This document shows, piece after piece, positions 36,299 through 49,846 of a DNA stretch of 64,000 nucleotides. Within the stretch, counting starts at the first letter, position 1, and each line of letters starts with the position of its first letter. Below the pieces are notes generated by a model. The model was not told where the DNA came from. It saw only the letters and a program-made list of their open reading frames with translations, and did no database searches. A program made the position numbers and the translations under genes. Origin of the DNA: Plasmodium malariae (taxonomy: Eukaryota; Apicomplexa; Aconoidasida; Haemosporida; Plasmodiidae); assembly GCF_900090045.1 (NCBI RefSeq), contig NC_041785.1, positions 2,271,001-2,335,000 of the forward strand, written 5' to 3'.

Positions 36299-37114
36299 AA
36301 AGTATTCCGTCCAACTATATTTCATTTTGTACCATTGATTACAGTGTGCTATTATTTTACACATGTTAACCTTGTAAGCTCAACAAAAGAAGTACCTCAC
36401 TTTTTTTTTAACTCTGTGCATATATAGGAAAGTTTATATATTGTTTATACAACATATAGAAAAAGGAAAAAGGGTGGAAAATTAAAAAAAAATTAAAAAG
36501 AGGAAAAATGGAAGAGAAATTAAATTATATTAAATTAAAAAGTGGAAAAAAAATTTGGAAAATGGAACCTTATTAAGTGCAACAAAACAGCGAAAAAGGA
36601 GCAAAAGAAAATAAAAGTTGTCAGTAAATAAAGTACATACAATTTTTACAATAGCAAAAAATAAAAATATGCTTGCAAAGTTGGCACAAAAATTTAATAT
36701 ATTGTAATTGGTAAAAAAAGAACTTATCGCAAAAACGCATACAAAAAATGGTGTATATTTTGTATATATACATACATACATACACACATATGTATGTATA
36801 TATATATATATTCGCATATATGTACTTTCTGTTAAACATGGAATATACCTGAGAAATGAGATAACGAAGCAAGAAATACCAAGAACCTTGTTTCTCAATG
36901 CATTTGAAGCGAACAAGTTGGAAGAAAAAGTGGGTACACTGCAAAAAATAAAACGAAACAAAACGAAATGAAGAGAAATGAAGCGAATAGGTAAAACTGC
37001 CTCTTTTTAAAAATATTTTAAGGCAGAATAAAAATAGTAAATGTCCTAGCAACTGCTTTAAATTTAGTATTGTAGGTGTGCTAAGTAGGACTTTAAAATG
37101 GAAAAACCATATAC

Positions 37115-37163
<49 letters not shown>

Positions 37164-37767
37164 ACGGTGGAAATATGCCTGTATAAATGTGCATGTACAC
37201 ATGTGCAAATAAGAATGTATAAATATACATATATACATATATCACATAAAAGGAATGGTTTTTGCTCTCTGGTGTGTTATACATAAATACATACATATGC
37301 ATACATATATACATACACAATTCCAACTAATTTGCGTCTATTTAAAACTAGTTTATTTTTTTTATTTTTTTTTTTACATTTGAAAAAACATTTTGAAATG
37401 CAATAAATTGTTTCCAGGAAAGGAAAAGAATTTCATATTATAAAAGTTAAAACAAAAAAAAAAAAAAAAAAAAAAGATTGCTTAATGAGAAGTGCTATTT
37501 CGTACATGTTCCTTTTTGTGTATACGCTGTGCGTAAATGAATATATGTTTGCACGCTATTCGTAATTTCATATATGTTTATACCTTCTGTGCATAAACGA
37601 GTATGTATACATTACTATTCCATGTGACTTAGTATACTATGTTATACTCAATGAAATTTGAAGAAAACCTCATTGAAGTAAATGAACTACAATTGAACTA
37701 TGCAAACATTTTTACTATTTATGATAAAGCACATGATCGTGATACCCCTCACGAAATCGGATTTTAA
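34602..37767 (+). CDS. Unidentified protein encoded by many tiny exons
   Basis: Phase-consistent chain in the 3' half: exons 35728-35770, 36019-36037, 36098-36164, 36345-36373, 36428-36473, 36861-36929, 37027-37075, 37253-37271, 37418-37445, 37633-37767 (stop TAA). The pieces read [63 protein letters not shown] and finally [14 protein letters not shown]...HEIGF. Likely 5' exons are 34602-34655 ([18 protein letters not shown]), 34897-34923 and 34997-35054 ([19 protein letters not shown]). The link from 35054 to 35728 is unresolved and spans an 18-bp repeat array. I do not recognise the family; there is no obvious membrane helix. Two separate genes remain possible. Confidence is high for coding in 36098-36164 and 37633-37767, lower for the 19-bp microexons. 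Confidence 0.5.
35190..35465. repeat. 18-bp tandem repeat (TCGAACTTCTTCATTTAG)
   Basis: About 14 copies of an 18-bp unit, very homogeneous in the middle. The + frame reads as a Leu-Leu-His-Leu-Val-Glu hexapeptide repeat from an ATG at 35131 to a stop at 35524; all other frames are closed by TAG/TAA within the unit. It lies where an intron of the unidentified gene is expected. Confidence 0.9.
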
Positions 37768-39139
37768 AAAGTAAAAACGTGTTTAATTTTCTGAAATAAA
37801 ATGAATATGTAAAACTGCAAAACATGTACAAAGTTGCAAGTATGAATATATGATTTATTTTATTTTATCATTTATTTTTTTTTTTTTTATTTTACTATTT
37901 TATTATCTCTCTCTATTTATTTTATTATATTATTGTTTCTTTTATTGTTTAATCTATTTCTTGTTTTACTTTATTTATATATCTTGGTTTATTTTATTTA
38001 TTTCTTCTTTTCTTTTATTTATTTCTTCTTTTCTTTTATTTATTTCTTCTTTTCTTTTCTTTTATTTTCATTTTCTTTTTTTTTTTTTATGTTCAAAATA
38101 TTTGATAAAACATATTTTACGTACAAGTGAGTTCCACTGAGCAAAGAAAAGAAAACATCATTGAAGAAACGTATGTTGTTGGATCAGTTTAAATTGCATG
38201 CTTGTTGTTGTGTAGCATATACATTTATAAATATATATACATATATACTTGTTTATGTTCACATATGTATATATCCGTATCTTTATGTACGTATATTTTT
38301 TTATAAATATATTCGTCCATATGCACTTTATAATTCGTTTTTTTACCTTTTTATAATACTGTCCTAAGAACAAAACTACGTTCTCGAGTTTTTTTATAAT
38401 GTACATGTGCATATACCTGTATCTTTGTGAACAGGTCTGTGCCTTTTTGCCCGCTTTTTCCTCAGTTTAGCTAATATAGATATAAATGCACATAATGCAA
38501 ATAAAGTATATGACCTTACATATTATGTGTGAACATAATTTTTAAGTGGAAAAAAAAGAAAAAAAAAGAAAAGAAAAGAAAAAATGTGCTTATAATGTAG
38601 TGACTGACACACACTTCTCAGTTTTAGTGAAGAATGCATTTTTTTATTAGTACAAATTAATTAAACAATTCCGTATTTTCTATGTGATTAAACATACCCG
38701 AAGGATATAATCCTTCTTGTGTTGTGCACACATGATTTAATAATATTTTGAATTAAAAAAAAATTAGCCCCTTTTTATATCTCAGTTTTGCATTAATGCA
38801 GTGTATATATATATGTATGTACTTATTTAGAGGGTGCCCATTAACAAATGTGTAGTGTGTATGCTTGAACATACCGTAATAGGAATATAATATTATTTTT
38901 TAAATTTATTTTTTGCGCATAAGGGGAAGTTGCACGTAGGTGTTCGTACAGATAAACATATGTGCATATCTCTATGTACATAAACATATTCACATAAAAG
39001 TATATACGTATGTACGTGCTAGTGTGTTACCATTTCCTCCTTTCATATGTACGCCCATGCACGTGCAGCTAGTATTGACATCTCGAAAGAAGACCTAGTA
39101 ACTCCTGTAACATATTTTTTTCCTCCCTACTTTCACAAA
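37768..39139. promoter_or_regulatory. Intergenic region upstream of the EDC4-like gene
   Basis: 1.4 kb between two + strand genes. It has a TTTATTTCTTCTTTTC array (37990-38065), T/A tracts and ATATAC-rich stretches. An in-frame upstream ATG at 39047 extends the EDC4-like frame by 31 codons. No other gene seen. Confidence 0.5.
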
Positions 39140-42100
39140 ATGGATGTTCAAGAAATAGATGAAAAGATCATTTCGGAAGGAAATTATGTACGAAATGCAT
39201 TGCATACAAATAATGTAAAAATAAAGACATCGAATATTGTAAATAATATGGAGGCTATTGAAGGTAGTAATAAGAATTTTTTAACACTAAATGAAAATTT
39301 GATATCAAAAATAAGAAGTGATGGTTTTGAAATAATAAAAAAAGAAGGAGAGATATTAGACGTAAATTCACGGAATGTTTGTTATGCTTTAAAAAATGGG
39401 AAATTTCGTTTAATTAATCAAAATGGAATAAATACAACAAGGATAAAATTGTTATATGACAATGAAGTTTTATATGTTTGTTTTAATAAAGAAAATGGTA
39501 ATTATTTATTATTATTAGATAATAAAGGTCATTTATATATTTACAAAATTAATGAATATAAAGTTGATTTGATACTTTGTTTAAATTTTCCACCATATCA
39601 AAAAAAATTCACCATGCCAACTTCTTCTGCTAATTCAAAATTTTCTGTCATCTCATCCACCTGTACTGTTAATGCAAAAGATATTAAAAATGTGATAAAA
39701 AGTGATATTCCCAAAAAAGCTAGCTGGCTACCAAAAAGTGATAAACTTTTTATTACTGGTCATAATAATTGTTTATATATTTGGAACGTAACCTTACTAA
39801 CTAATGCAATGATAACAAATAAACTTAAAGATGAAATTGATGTAAATGATAAGTTAGTGTCCATGTGTGCTATATCGTTATCTTTCGAACATGTATTTCA
39901 TAAGTATAATTATTTATGTAAAGAGCAAAATTTGAGTACAGAGAACGAAGATAACAGGTATGATAAAATTTTTTTAAACACCTACTGTTTAAGTCTAAAT
40001 GGGAAATATATATTTGCATTAATAAATAATTACTATTCTATTATATGGGATGTAGAGCGGAACAATCAGTATCTTAAAATTACGTTAGTTGGTTTCTCAT
40101 CATTAAAAAAGGAAATAAAAAATGTGAAGAAGCAGTTGCACATTGATTCGGCTAGCACACACAGGAGTGAGCAAGGGTTTCTTTCCATTAATAAGGATCC
40201 ACAGAAGTCTGACAGTTGCAGCTCGATCAATGGCGAAATATCGTCAGTCCACATGCTGAACACCTTTTTCCACTATAATAGGAACAGCACTAGCAGCGGT
40301 GATCACGACAATAGTAATGACAATAACAGCGGCAGTGGCGGCTGTATTAATGATGGCAGTCAGAGCACTTACTACCTACTCGTTTTCCATAGCGGATCAT
40401 GTATATCAGTGTTTCCCTTCAAAAACAATATTATCGTAGACGAAAATTTTTCGGAGCGCATAGATATTCTAAACGAAAGTAGCATACAAAATATATATGT
40501 GGAGAAGGATATAACGAATATTGAAAACATAGAGATGTTTATAGATCCATCTGAGTTTTTCGTCTTCCTTAGTTTGTCTTACACAATTTTTAACAAACAT
40601 AAAAAAGTAGATGTTAGTAGAAGTTTATTATTCATTCTTGAAATTTTAAATAAAAAAAGATTAAATTTTAAAATTCAGCCCAAATTTGTTCTACTACCAA
40701 ATAAAACTATTCTACCCTTATGTTCTATTAGATTAATAAAAATAAATGATTGTTTAAAATTCTCAAAAGTTTTAAATGTATCAGTTTCATCAACTACTCT
40801 AAATATTATTAATCTTTTTGTGTTTTCTATTATTTTTAATTCATTGAAAAAGAGTGTAAGTGTTCAGTCCTTTTCAGCTCCAATACCGTTACTTATGGGG
40901 GACGTATGCAATACCAAGGAGGGGCAGCAACCATCCATTGCATGTGATCAGAGTAACTCATTGGAGGTAGATACACATGTAAAGCAAGGAGATACACATA
41001 ATGATTTGGTTAAATCTGCTAATAGTAACATTTTGAAAGGTACATGTGAAGAGAGTAATAATACATATGCTAGTAGTAAGGCCCCTATGGGGGATGAGTT
41101 ATATTTGGCTGACAACGAATATGACGCATATAATAATCTGGATGAGCAAAAGAGAAACATAATGGTGCATTATGAAGATTTCTTTAGGGCGATAAAGGAT
41201 AAAGGAGGAGTTGTTGGGAATAGAATGGAGAGGCATTTGGTAGGTGAAAAAACAGATTCAGTTCATATGAGAATGCATAATGATATGGCTCAAGGTCGTG
41301 AGAGTGTTATTCATAAGAATGTCTTGCATCATGATGCGGTAGATGGAATGAATATGCTTCAGAAAATAAAAAATTTGACTAAAATGGGAGATGATTACCT
41401 AAATGACCATAATAATAGTACCCAGCACATAGGTAATAATATTGAGGAGGTGAAGAAGCAGGAGATGATTGAGGATACTGCCAACAGTAGAAGAGGCATG
41501 AGTAGAAGCAGCAACAAGAACAGCGACGAGGTTACCACGGGAAGTGCAAGTAATAGTAACGAAGCGAATATAAAGAAAACAAGAAAGTTAAAAAAGGAGC
41601 TAAAAGGAGGAGCAGTGGGGGAGAAAGAGGACAAGCAGGGATTACGCAAAGGAAGCGAATTAATAGGGCATAATGAACATAAAGACTTAACGGCTCCCTT
41701 AAATGAAATGGGAATATTGAGGAGAACGGATAAGGATAAAATGTATGAAAAGGATATGAATAATATAGACAATCGCACAAGTGTAAAGAGCCACGTGTTA
41801 GAAAATAGTCCATTGTTGGATAGTAGTCATGTACTGGAAAATTGCCTGAACAATCTAATGAATGAGTCCAATGAACGCTCTGATGGACAACATATTAATA
41901 AAAAGGGTTCTCATGAAGATGAAGATTTAGATCAATTTTTAAATTATTCCATTAAAGAGATAAAGAAAAATAAAAAAAAATCTTCCTTCGATGAGACATT
42001 CACACTAAACGATGATATGGGTAATATCAAACTGAAAGAGTTTTGTGCTAAAAGAAAAAACAGCTCACATTTGGAGTCCAAAAAGATGAGCGTTTCTTCC

Positions 42101-45100
42101 TTGTGCAGTAGCAGTAGATATAAGGAAGTGAATACTTTAGGAGCACAAAAGGGAGGAAAAAATGAAGAGAAAGGAGAAAAGCAAGGAGTACTGCAAGAAG
42201 TTGGAGGAGTTCCATTGGGAAAAGTCGAAGGAGAAGAGGCAGAGGAAGCAGAAGAACACGCAGGTAACAAGAAAAATCCTTTCAACGAAACCAAACAAAT
42301 TGTGGATTTAATTTTTTCTGATCACTCGGAAATGAAGTTAGGATATGGAAATGATGAAAAGAACACGCTGGACTATAACAGTAATATTGATATAATAATG
42401 TCAACACATGAAGATGCCTTAAAGAGGTTCATGGAATGTGAAGAGGAAGAGAATGAGGAGGACAAGAGGAGTCTTCATCATGGTAGTAATAATAATAAGA
42501 TAGTGATAAGTAAGGGTTATGCAGATGGACTGATAGAGAAAAGAGGGCATAAGGAGAGTGAAAACAGCGAAATAGGCAAAATAAGTAGAAACAACGAAAT
42601 TAACAGAAACAGTGAAATACGCGATAATGTTGGCGAAGGATCTTTTCTGCAAAGCCAGGTGCATGAGGAGGAGGAGAAAGGGGCGCATGCAAAAGACGAA
42701 AACGAGCAGAAGCAGTACGATGATTTTAGAGGACCTGAGAAGGAAAAAGAAAAAGCAAAGGAAAAAGTAAAGGAAAAAGAAGAAAAAAATGAAAAGGAAA
42801 AAGAAGAAGAAAATGAAAAGGAAAATGAAAAGGAAAAGGAAAAGGAAAAAGTAAAGGAAAAGGAAAAGGAAAAAGTAAAGGAAAAGGAAAAAGTAAAGGA
42901 AAATGAAGGTAAGAAGAATCATGAAATTTATGCAAAGAAGGAAAAAAATCTGAATTCCTTTTTGCATAAACTGGGGTTTTTTAAAAGCAGCCAAGCAGCT
43001 TCACCCGGACCAGAAGTACATCCTTCAGAAGGTGCAGTTATTACTACTTCAAACGTGGCACATATCTCTTCAAAGGAGTGTAACAACAACAGAGGGGTAA
43101 GAAGCAAATCGCAGTTAGGTAGTGATAACTGTTTGGTACCCATCCAAATTCAGATGAGTGAAGAAAAGAGGGATCAGTTGGGAAGCAGTAACCATTTATG
43201 TAGTACTAATCAGGTAAGTGGTAGCAACGAGCCAAGTGGTTGTACCCAGGATCATACCCTCAGTGAACATTTTAAAAGAGAGGAATGCATTAGGAAAGAT
43301 GGAAAAATAGAGGAAACTCCCTCTGTTCCGACGAAAGCAATTAACATTGATATTGTAGAAAAAAGCAGTACAAAGGGAATCTTAACAATGTATGATGGAA
43401 TGACAAAAGGTAAGGAGGAGATAGACGATAGGGCAGGTGGTAGTAATGCTGCCATACATATTAACAAGGGTAATGATAATGGAGGGGAGAGGGGAAACCA
43501 TTATCTTACCATTTCAGATGATATAATGAAAGTTATGTGTGATGAAGTATGTCAGCGTGTGAGTTCAAAAATGGCAAAGATGATTTACGAAGAGTTAAGA
43601 GGTAAAAATATGGTTAACGAGGGTAACTTAAGTGCGTTTAATAGAGTAGGCAGAAACCCGGATGAGGAAAGTAGTAAACTAACCAATAATAATAACAACG
43701 ATGGTAGCAGGCACAATAATGGTGCTAGTAGTCATGATAATAACAAAGCAAGTAACAGTAGCAATACTAATAACAATTATTACAAAGAAATAGGGTGCAT
43801 GTTGAACAGTTGTAACAAGAAAATAAGTGAAATGAAAGAGGAGATAATGAATATAAAAAATTCAAATAAAAATATGAATTTAAAAGTTGCATCAATAAAT
43901 AATAATGTATGTAAAATATATGAGTGTGTGATTAAGAATAATTCATATCAAAAGGTTCAGAATAGTAGTTCTAACGGAAATGATATAAAATTAGAAAAAA
44001 TGATGAATGAAATAAATAATTTTAAGAAATATATAAATAACACGATAAATAAATTATCAGAAAATTTAGGTGTTATGTCAGATGAATTGAAAAATAATTT
44101 TAACAAAACTCTTAGGGGAAATAATGAAAATTTGAAAAAGATTTTGCAAGATGTACAACATAGTAAAAAGGTAGAACCCACTCAGGTGGACCTAAAAAAT
44201 GGCAAAAGGGTTGGCGGTGGTGGTACTACTGCCAATGGGAATAGCGGTAATAGTAGTGGCAGCGGAGGAGGTCCATATAGCAAAGAATTGACGGAGTTTT
44301 TTAATAATGCACATCAAAATGCTTTGAAGAAAATCATGCCTTCTGTTATATCATCCGAAATTCATTTTCAATTTTCCAAGAGTGTTATTCCAGGTATGAA
44401 AGAAGCGTATAACACGGGTTTTCAGTCCATAAAAGATTCCTTTATTTCTTTATTGTTAGAAAATAAGCATTTGTTAAGTGAAGAAATAAGTGCAATAGAA
44501 AAGAATATATATGATAAATTGGAACGAAATAATGAAGACTTTGTGTTATCTGTAAATAACAAACTCGACCAGTTGCAAAAGGAAGTAAAGTTATTCACCT
44601 ACAACATCAATCAGCAGATAGCCTATTTGCACGATGATATAAACGAGTTGAGTAAGAAGCCCCTGCAGTTGAACGACCAAACTGTGGAAAATGTGATAGT
44701 AGCTGGTGAAGGAGCGGACGAAGAAGCAGATGCAATGGAAGAAGCGGATGTAGTGGAAGAAGCAGATGTAGTGGAAGAAGCAGATGTAGTGGAAGAAGCG
44801 GATGTAGTGGAAGAAGCGGATGTAATGGAAGAAGCGGTTGTAATGGACGAGGAGGAATATGAAGAGGATGATAAGGAGATGCTTTATCTTAGTAACAATA
44901 AACAGAGTGATATCCATCACTATAATAATACACCAAATATGAGTAACAAGAACAATTGTACCAAAAATAATAGTGATAAGAGCTCGATTGTTGAAATAAA
45001 AAGAAATTATGACTACAGTATGCAACAGAGAAATGATCCAACAGATATTATAATTAAGGGAAGGATTAATCATTTGTTAAGTGAACATGAATATAACCAA

Positions 45101-46208
45101 GCATTTATATTAGCTCTTTCAATAGATATTGAAAAAAATACGAATGCTTACTGGGTACTACAATTATGTTATCGATTTCATTCAATTCTTTCATTAGATA
45201 ATTCTCTACCTATAAGTCAACCAGCCTTATTAGGTATAAGTAATATATTATGTGAATCTTTAATAAAATCTTCGAACTTAAATCTGGACGATGCTGATTT
45301 TCGTATTAAATGGGTTATTGAATGTCTTCAACAATTAGATGTGAATCATTCAGCTTTAATTAAAACTAATGCTTTTATGTTTATTAAAAATATGCTTAAC
45401 AATATATGTACATTTTCTTATCATATTGAGAGTAATATGTCTAATTTAAATGAAAATTCTTCAAATTTTTTGAAGAGCCATTTTAACAATAAGCTGCTTT
45501 TAAATTGTAATCCCTGCACCAGTGAAGCTAGTAAAATTGGTGATAACAGAAATAGAGATAGCAAAAAGAATGATAGCAGTAATAACATGTATAATAAGTA
45601 TAACAACAATAACAACTATAACAGTAATAATAATATGCGATACATGAACCAAGTCAGCTCCTCAAATAGTAAAAGTCTGCAGTTGGATTCAAATGAAAAT
45701 TACTTTATTTACAATAGGCATATGCTCTCCCTTATACAGGACAAGCTACTACAAGTTAGGAAGCTTCTAAAGAGGTATATTATTATTACACATTTGAAAA
45801 CTATTTAACCATGTGTAACCAAACGAGCTCGTTTGTTACATCGTATGCGTTTCATTTCTTTTGTTCTATCCCCCTTACGTATGTATATATATAAATGTAT
45901 GTATGTATGCATATATATGTATATGTTTGCATTAATGCGGTTTCCTCTGAGCATGGGCCTTATAAATACATGTATGTACACGAATATGCTAATGAGCGCG
46001 CTGCCATTCTGTACTTACAACTGTGTGTCTATATCCGTTAACACCTTTTTACGTTTTTGCTTTTTTGTTTTTTAGTATTTTTTGCAGTTTTTGTAATTTT
46101 TGCTTTTTTTTTTGTATTTTTTTTATTTTTTTTTTGTATATTTTATATTTTTTTTTTTTCCGTAGTATTATTAACAGCTTTAGCAAGAAAGACAGCACAA
46201 TGATGTAA
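39140..46208 (+). CDS. EDC4/Ge-1/Varicose-like mRNA-decapping scaffold
   Basis: Large protein of about 2225 residues. Exon 1 is 39140-45774 and exon 2 is 46166-46208, joined in phase (LLKS|IINSFSKKDSTMM). I prefer the Met at 39140 (MDVQEIDEK, AAAATGG context); an in-frame ATG at 39047 would add 31 residues. The N-terminal third is a divergent WD40 region (GHLYIYKINEYKVDLI, FITGHNNCLYIWN, YSIIWDVE). The middle is long low complexity, including Lys/Glu repeats (42730-42905), Asn/Ser-rich stretches, a coiled-coil segment (43850-44660) and an EEADVV repeat (44717-44850). The last ~250 residues carry the Ge-1 C-terminal fold: RINHLLSEHEYNQAFILALS, ISQPALLGISNILCES, IKWVIECLQQLD. In animals and plants EDC4/Varicose scaffolds DCP1-DCP2 in P-bodies. 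Function here is inferred from architecture. Confidence 0.88.
42730..42905 (+). repeat. KEKEKVKEKE-coding low-complexity repeat
   Basis: GGAAAAGGAAAAAGTAAA-type repeats inside the EDC4-like coding region encode an uninterrupted Lys/Glu run with occasional Val/Asn. The frame stays open throughout, so it is a true coding repeat. Confidence 0.9.
44717..44850 (+). repeat. 18-bp coding repeat (EEADVV)
   Basis: Six or seven copies of an 18-bp unit (GAAGAAGCAGATGTAGTG) in the EDC4-like gene encode Glu-Glu-Ala-Asp-Val-Val/Met. It lies between the coiled-coil segment and the C-terminal domain. Confidence 0.9.
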
Positions 46209-46579
46209 GGGCACAACATGGTATTCTTGTTTAACAATAAAAATTGAAAAAGGTAAAGGCGGGAAAAAATAAAGAATTGAAAGGAGTTAAGGTTGTCATA
46301 TGTTATTAACAATTTGAGCTTTTTTACCCATATTATAATTATTTTCAAATGTTTTGTAGTATTGGATGGAGAAAATAATTTTTTTGAGTATTTGTACCAA
46401 TGCGTATATGTGTGTGCATATTTACGTGTACCCGTGCGCATTTTAATTAAGTCTCTATTTATTTTATGTTGCTTATAATTAAATATTTTTTAGTTTTTTA
46501 ACAGTTCATTATTTTTTCGCCTTACATATACAGAAGTGTGCACATATATATATGTGCTTATGGCACGTATTGGTAGGTA

Positions 46580-46865
46580 GTTTATTTTTTATTCATTTGT
46601 TATTTATTCATTTGTTATTTATTTATTTGTTATTTATTCATTTGTTATTTATTTATTTGTTATTTATTCATTTGTTATTTATTTATTTGTTTTTTATTTA
46701 TATATTTTTTATTTATTTGTTATTTATTCATTTGTTATTTATTTATTTGTTTTTTATTTATATATTTTTTATTTATTTGTTTTTTATTTATTTGTTTTTT
46801 ATTTATTTGTTTTTTATTTATATATTTTTTATTTATTTTTTTTTATTTATATATTTTTTATTTAT
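46580..46865. repeat. 13/26-bp tandem repeat (TTATTTATTCATTTG)
   Basis: Units alternate TTATTTATTCATTTG, TTATTTATTTATTTG and TTTTTTATTTATATA, for about 20 units. Only pyrimidine-rich Phe/Ile/Leu/Tyr frames are open on the + strand. Confidence 0.85.
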
Positions 46866-47103
46866 TATTATTATTTTTTTTTTTTTTTTTTTTTGTTTAT
46901 TTTTTTATTAATTTATTTATTTTTTTCTCTTTTTAATTCACACCCCTTCACACTTTAAGAAGTTAATGTACATAATTAACACGGTCAGGTAAATAATAAT
47001 ATGAGTATTTTACTTTAGTGTTATATATGAACTGTTTTTAGCTGTGCCCCCTTTTTTGCAAAGTTGCATTCATTTTTGAAAGTAATATTTGGCGGCATTG
47101 CTG

Positions 47104-47105
47104 TA

Positions 47106-47178
<73 letters not shown>
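47104..47178. repeat. (TA)n dinucleotide tract
   Basis: An almost pure run of about 35 TA dinucleotides, the longest in the window. Non-coding. Confidence 0.95.
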
Positions 47179-48939
47179 TTAAGTACGTACGCACACATAA
47201 GCATATGATTAAGCACGTATATATAGAAATGCGCACCTAATGAAAGGGAACAAAATTAAAATAAAAAGCACCACCTATATGGAGGAGTAACAACATAGAA
47301 TAGTCAAGTAAAATGTTTCACAGAATGCGTAAGTGCCATCAGTGCTTCAAGCGTACAGGGCACAGGCATTCAAATTATTTGGATATAATAAATGGTGCAA
47401 AACAGCCCTAATATTAAGCTGTACTATAATATATATATATGTATGTATTAATACAATACCATTTCTACACATAAAATTTTGTTATTTTACCTTTTGGACC
47501 TTTTTAAAAATATTTGTTAGCGCATCTTTTTTAATGTTTATATATTCATACATACGTGCGCATTTTTTAATTTTGTAAATTGATTTTATTTTTTTCCTCG
47601 CCAAAGGGCAATATTTAACAGTAATGCGTAGACGTGATATATATGTATATATATATACACACATACATACATACATTCATACGTACGTACAGACGTGCAC
47701 CGTATCCTTGTTAGGCTCATAATACCTAATTATTATTATTTTTTTTTCAAATTAATGCATTATGACTAAACCTTTTTGCTAATCGTTTGTGTTTGTGAAA
47801 GACTAAAAAATGATAGGTCTCTTCTCATAATCATAACGTAAGTTAATAATTTAATGCAATTCAATGATGAAATAGTGAAAAAATGGTATATAATGTACTT
47901 TTACTAAAGTAATGCTATAATAACATTCATGCATAAGGGAAGAGAGTCTTTTCCAATCGTCGCGTATATATATATAATATATATATATATATGTATATAA
48001 TACAAATCTATGTAAGGTGGTATTATGCTTTTCTTAATCAAATGGATTCACATATATAACGTGAATAGGTTAAGGGCGAACATATATACGTACATGTACT
48101 GGGTGTATGTATATGTATGTCTAAATATGTGCTTAAGTATGTATATGAAGGTATGTATATATATAATTCTATAACTGTGAGCTCCACATGTCTTTGCTTA
48201 TTCGATATGGAAATAATATGGGTAGGATAATTCGTCAAATATGTTTTGCCAACATACTGTGAGCTTAAAAACTTGTTGGTACGTTAATGTTAACAGCATG
48301 AATAATTGCAATGTTTACGTATTTTCCTCCATGCATTTATTATATTTTAAAATGAAAACATAATTTTTATTAGCCCTAAAATGGAAAAAGAAGGGGAAAA
48401 AGAAAGAGAAAGAGAAAAACAAATATTGTGATAAAGTGTCAAAGTAATAGGAAACAAAAAGAACAGAATGGAAGTAAAGGTACAACAAGAAACAGTGCGA
48501 ATAGAAGATTGAAAGATAATGTAATAGTAATATAAATATATGTACATATGCATGTATTATATGTGTATTATTATTCTATAAATAATGTACTTGCTTGTAC
48601 ATTTGTCCTTTTTTTTTTTTTCCCCTTAATACCATTTTTACGAGCATTAAAAAAAAAAAAAAAAGAAAAAGGAAAGAAAAAATTATCCTTTCCTCGTACA
48701 GCAATATAGCAGTTCATTTTTCTTCTTTTTTGATTTATGACAAAAGGTGCATTTTTCTTTTTTTTTTTTTTTTTTTATAATAATATCTTCTTCATTCAAT
48801 TTATTTTTATGTTTATAATGCTTACATTAATGTAGCAGCAGGCATATTTTAGTATATTGTTATATGTGCTTTTTTATTTTAACTTTTTTCTAAATTCTTT
48901 TGTTCTTCTGTTCCTTTGTTCCATTGCTACTTCGTTATT

Positions 48940-49105
48940 AGTTAATTTGGTAATTCGTTAATTCGTTAATTTGTAGTTCGTTAATTTGGTAATTCGTTAG
49001 TTCGTTAATTTGGTAATTCGTTAGTTCGTTAATTTGGTAATTCGTTAGTTCGTTAATTCGATACTTCGTTAATTCGTTAGTTCGTTAATTTGTTATTCGT
49101 TAATT
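48940..49105. repeat. TTCGTTAATTCGTTAG repeats
   Basis: TTCGTTAATTTGGTAA and TTCGTTAGTTCGTTAA units repeat about ten times in imperfect form, with frequent TTAA palindromes. Confidence 0.85.
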
Positions 49106-49846
49106 CGTTGCTTTGTTATCTTATTCCCTTCTTTTTTTGAGCCTTTGTTAAGTCCTTTCTTGCTTAAATTCCTACGTTCTTCATTGCCTTTCTTCTTGGC
49201 GTCCTTATTTACCTCCATTCGTCATCATTAGTTTTCCCTCTTGAACTAGCAGTTTATTTTGTGTTGGATTAAATCATATTTATAAATGCCCTTGTACACA
49301 TAAACATGTACGAACGAGTACGAGCGAACATTATATATACACTAACTTGTTTGTATTAATATGTGCTTATGAACCGTACGTACGTAATAAGTTTGTATTA
49401 TGTATATATGAAAATGTATTAATGTATGAATGTATAAATATACATATATGTATATTTTTTTATGTATGTATATTACATTCCCTCTGAGCTCAGTAAAATT
49501 CAAAATCTTTTTGCTTATTCATTTTTAAGTATTTTTCAAGTACTTGATGTATTGCTGGAATTGTAAAAATAAGCAAAAAAAAAAAAAAAAAAAAAAAAAA
49601 ATTAGAAAAAAAATAGGAAAAAATAAGAAAAAAAATAGGAAAAAACAAAAAAAAAAAAATAAATAAAATATAATAAGAAAAAAATAAAACAACAAAGTAA
49701 AGCTACAAAATAAAACAACAAAACAAAGAAACAAAGAAACAAAGAAACAAAGAAACAAAGAAACAAAGAAACAAAGAAATAAAGAAATAAATAAAATAAA
49801 GAAGCAAAACAACAAATCGGAAAAAAGAGAAGAGCAAGATAAGAAA

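Larger units (their letters stand above)
46209..49846. promoter_or_regulatory. Long intergenic region upstream of the PTB-like gene
   Basis: 3.6 kb between two + strand genes. It contains a TTATTTATTCATTTG array (46580-46865), a ~70-bp (TA)n tract (47104-47178), TTCGTTAATTCGTTAG repeats (48940-49105) and A-rich AAACAAAG repeats (49720-49790) just before the PTB-like start. A 32-codon ATG frame at 47313 has two Cys and several His (RKCHQCFKRTGHRH) but no supporting exon. No gene is called. Confidence 0.45.

Noticed and set aside
42419..42994. 191-codon minus-strand Phe/Leu-rich frame
   Set aside because: Antisense shadow of the KEKEK repeat in the EDC4-like gene.
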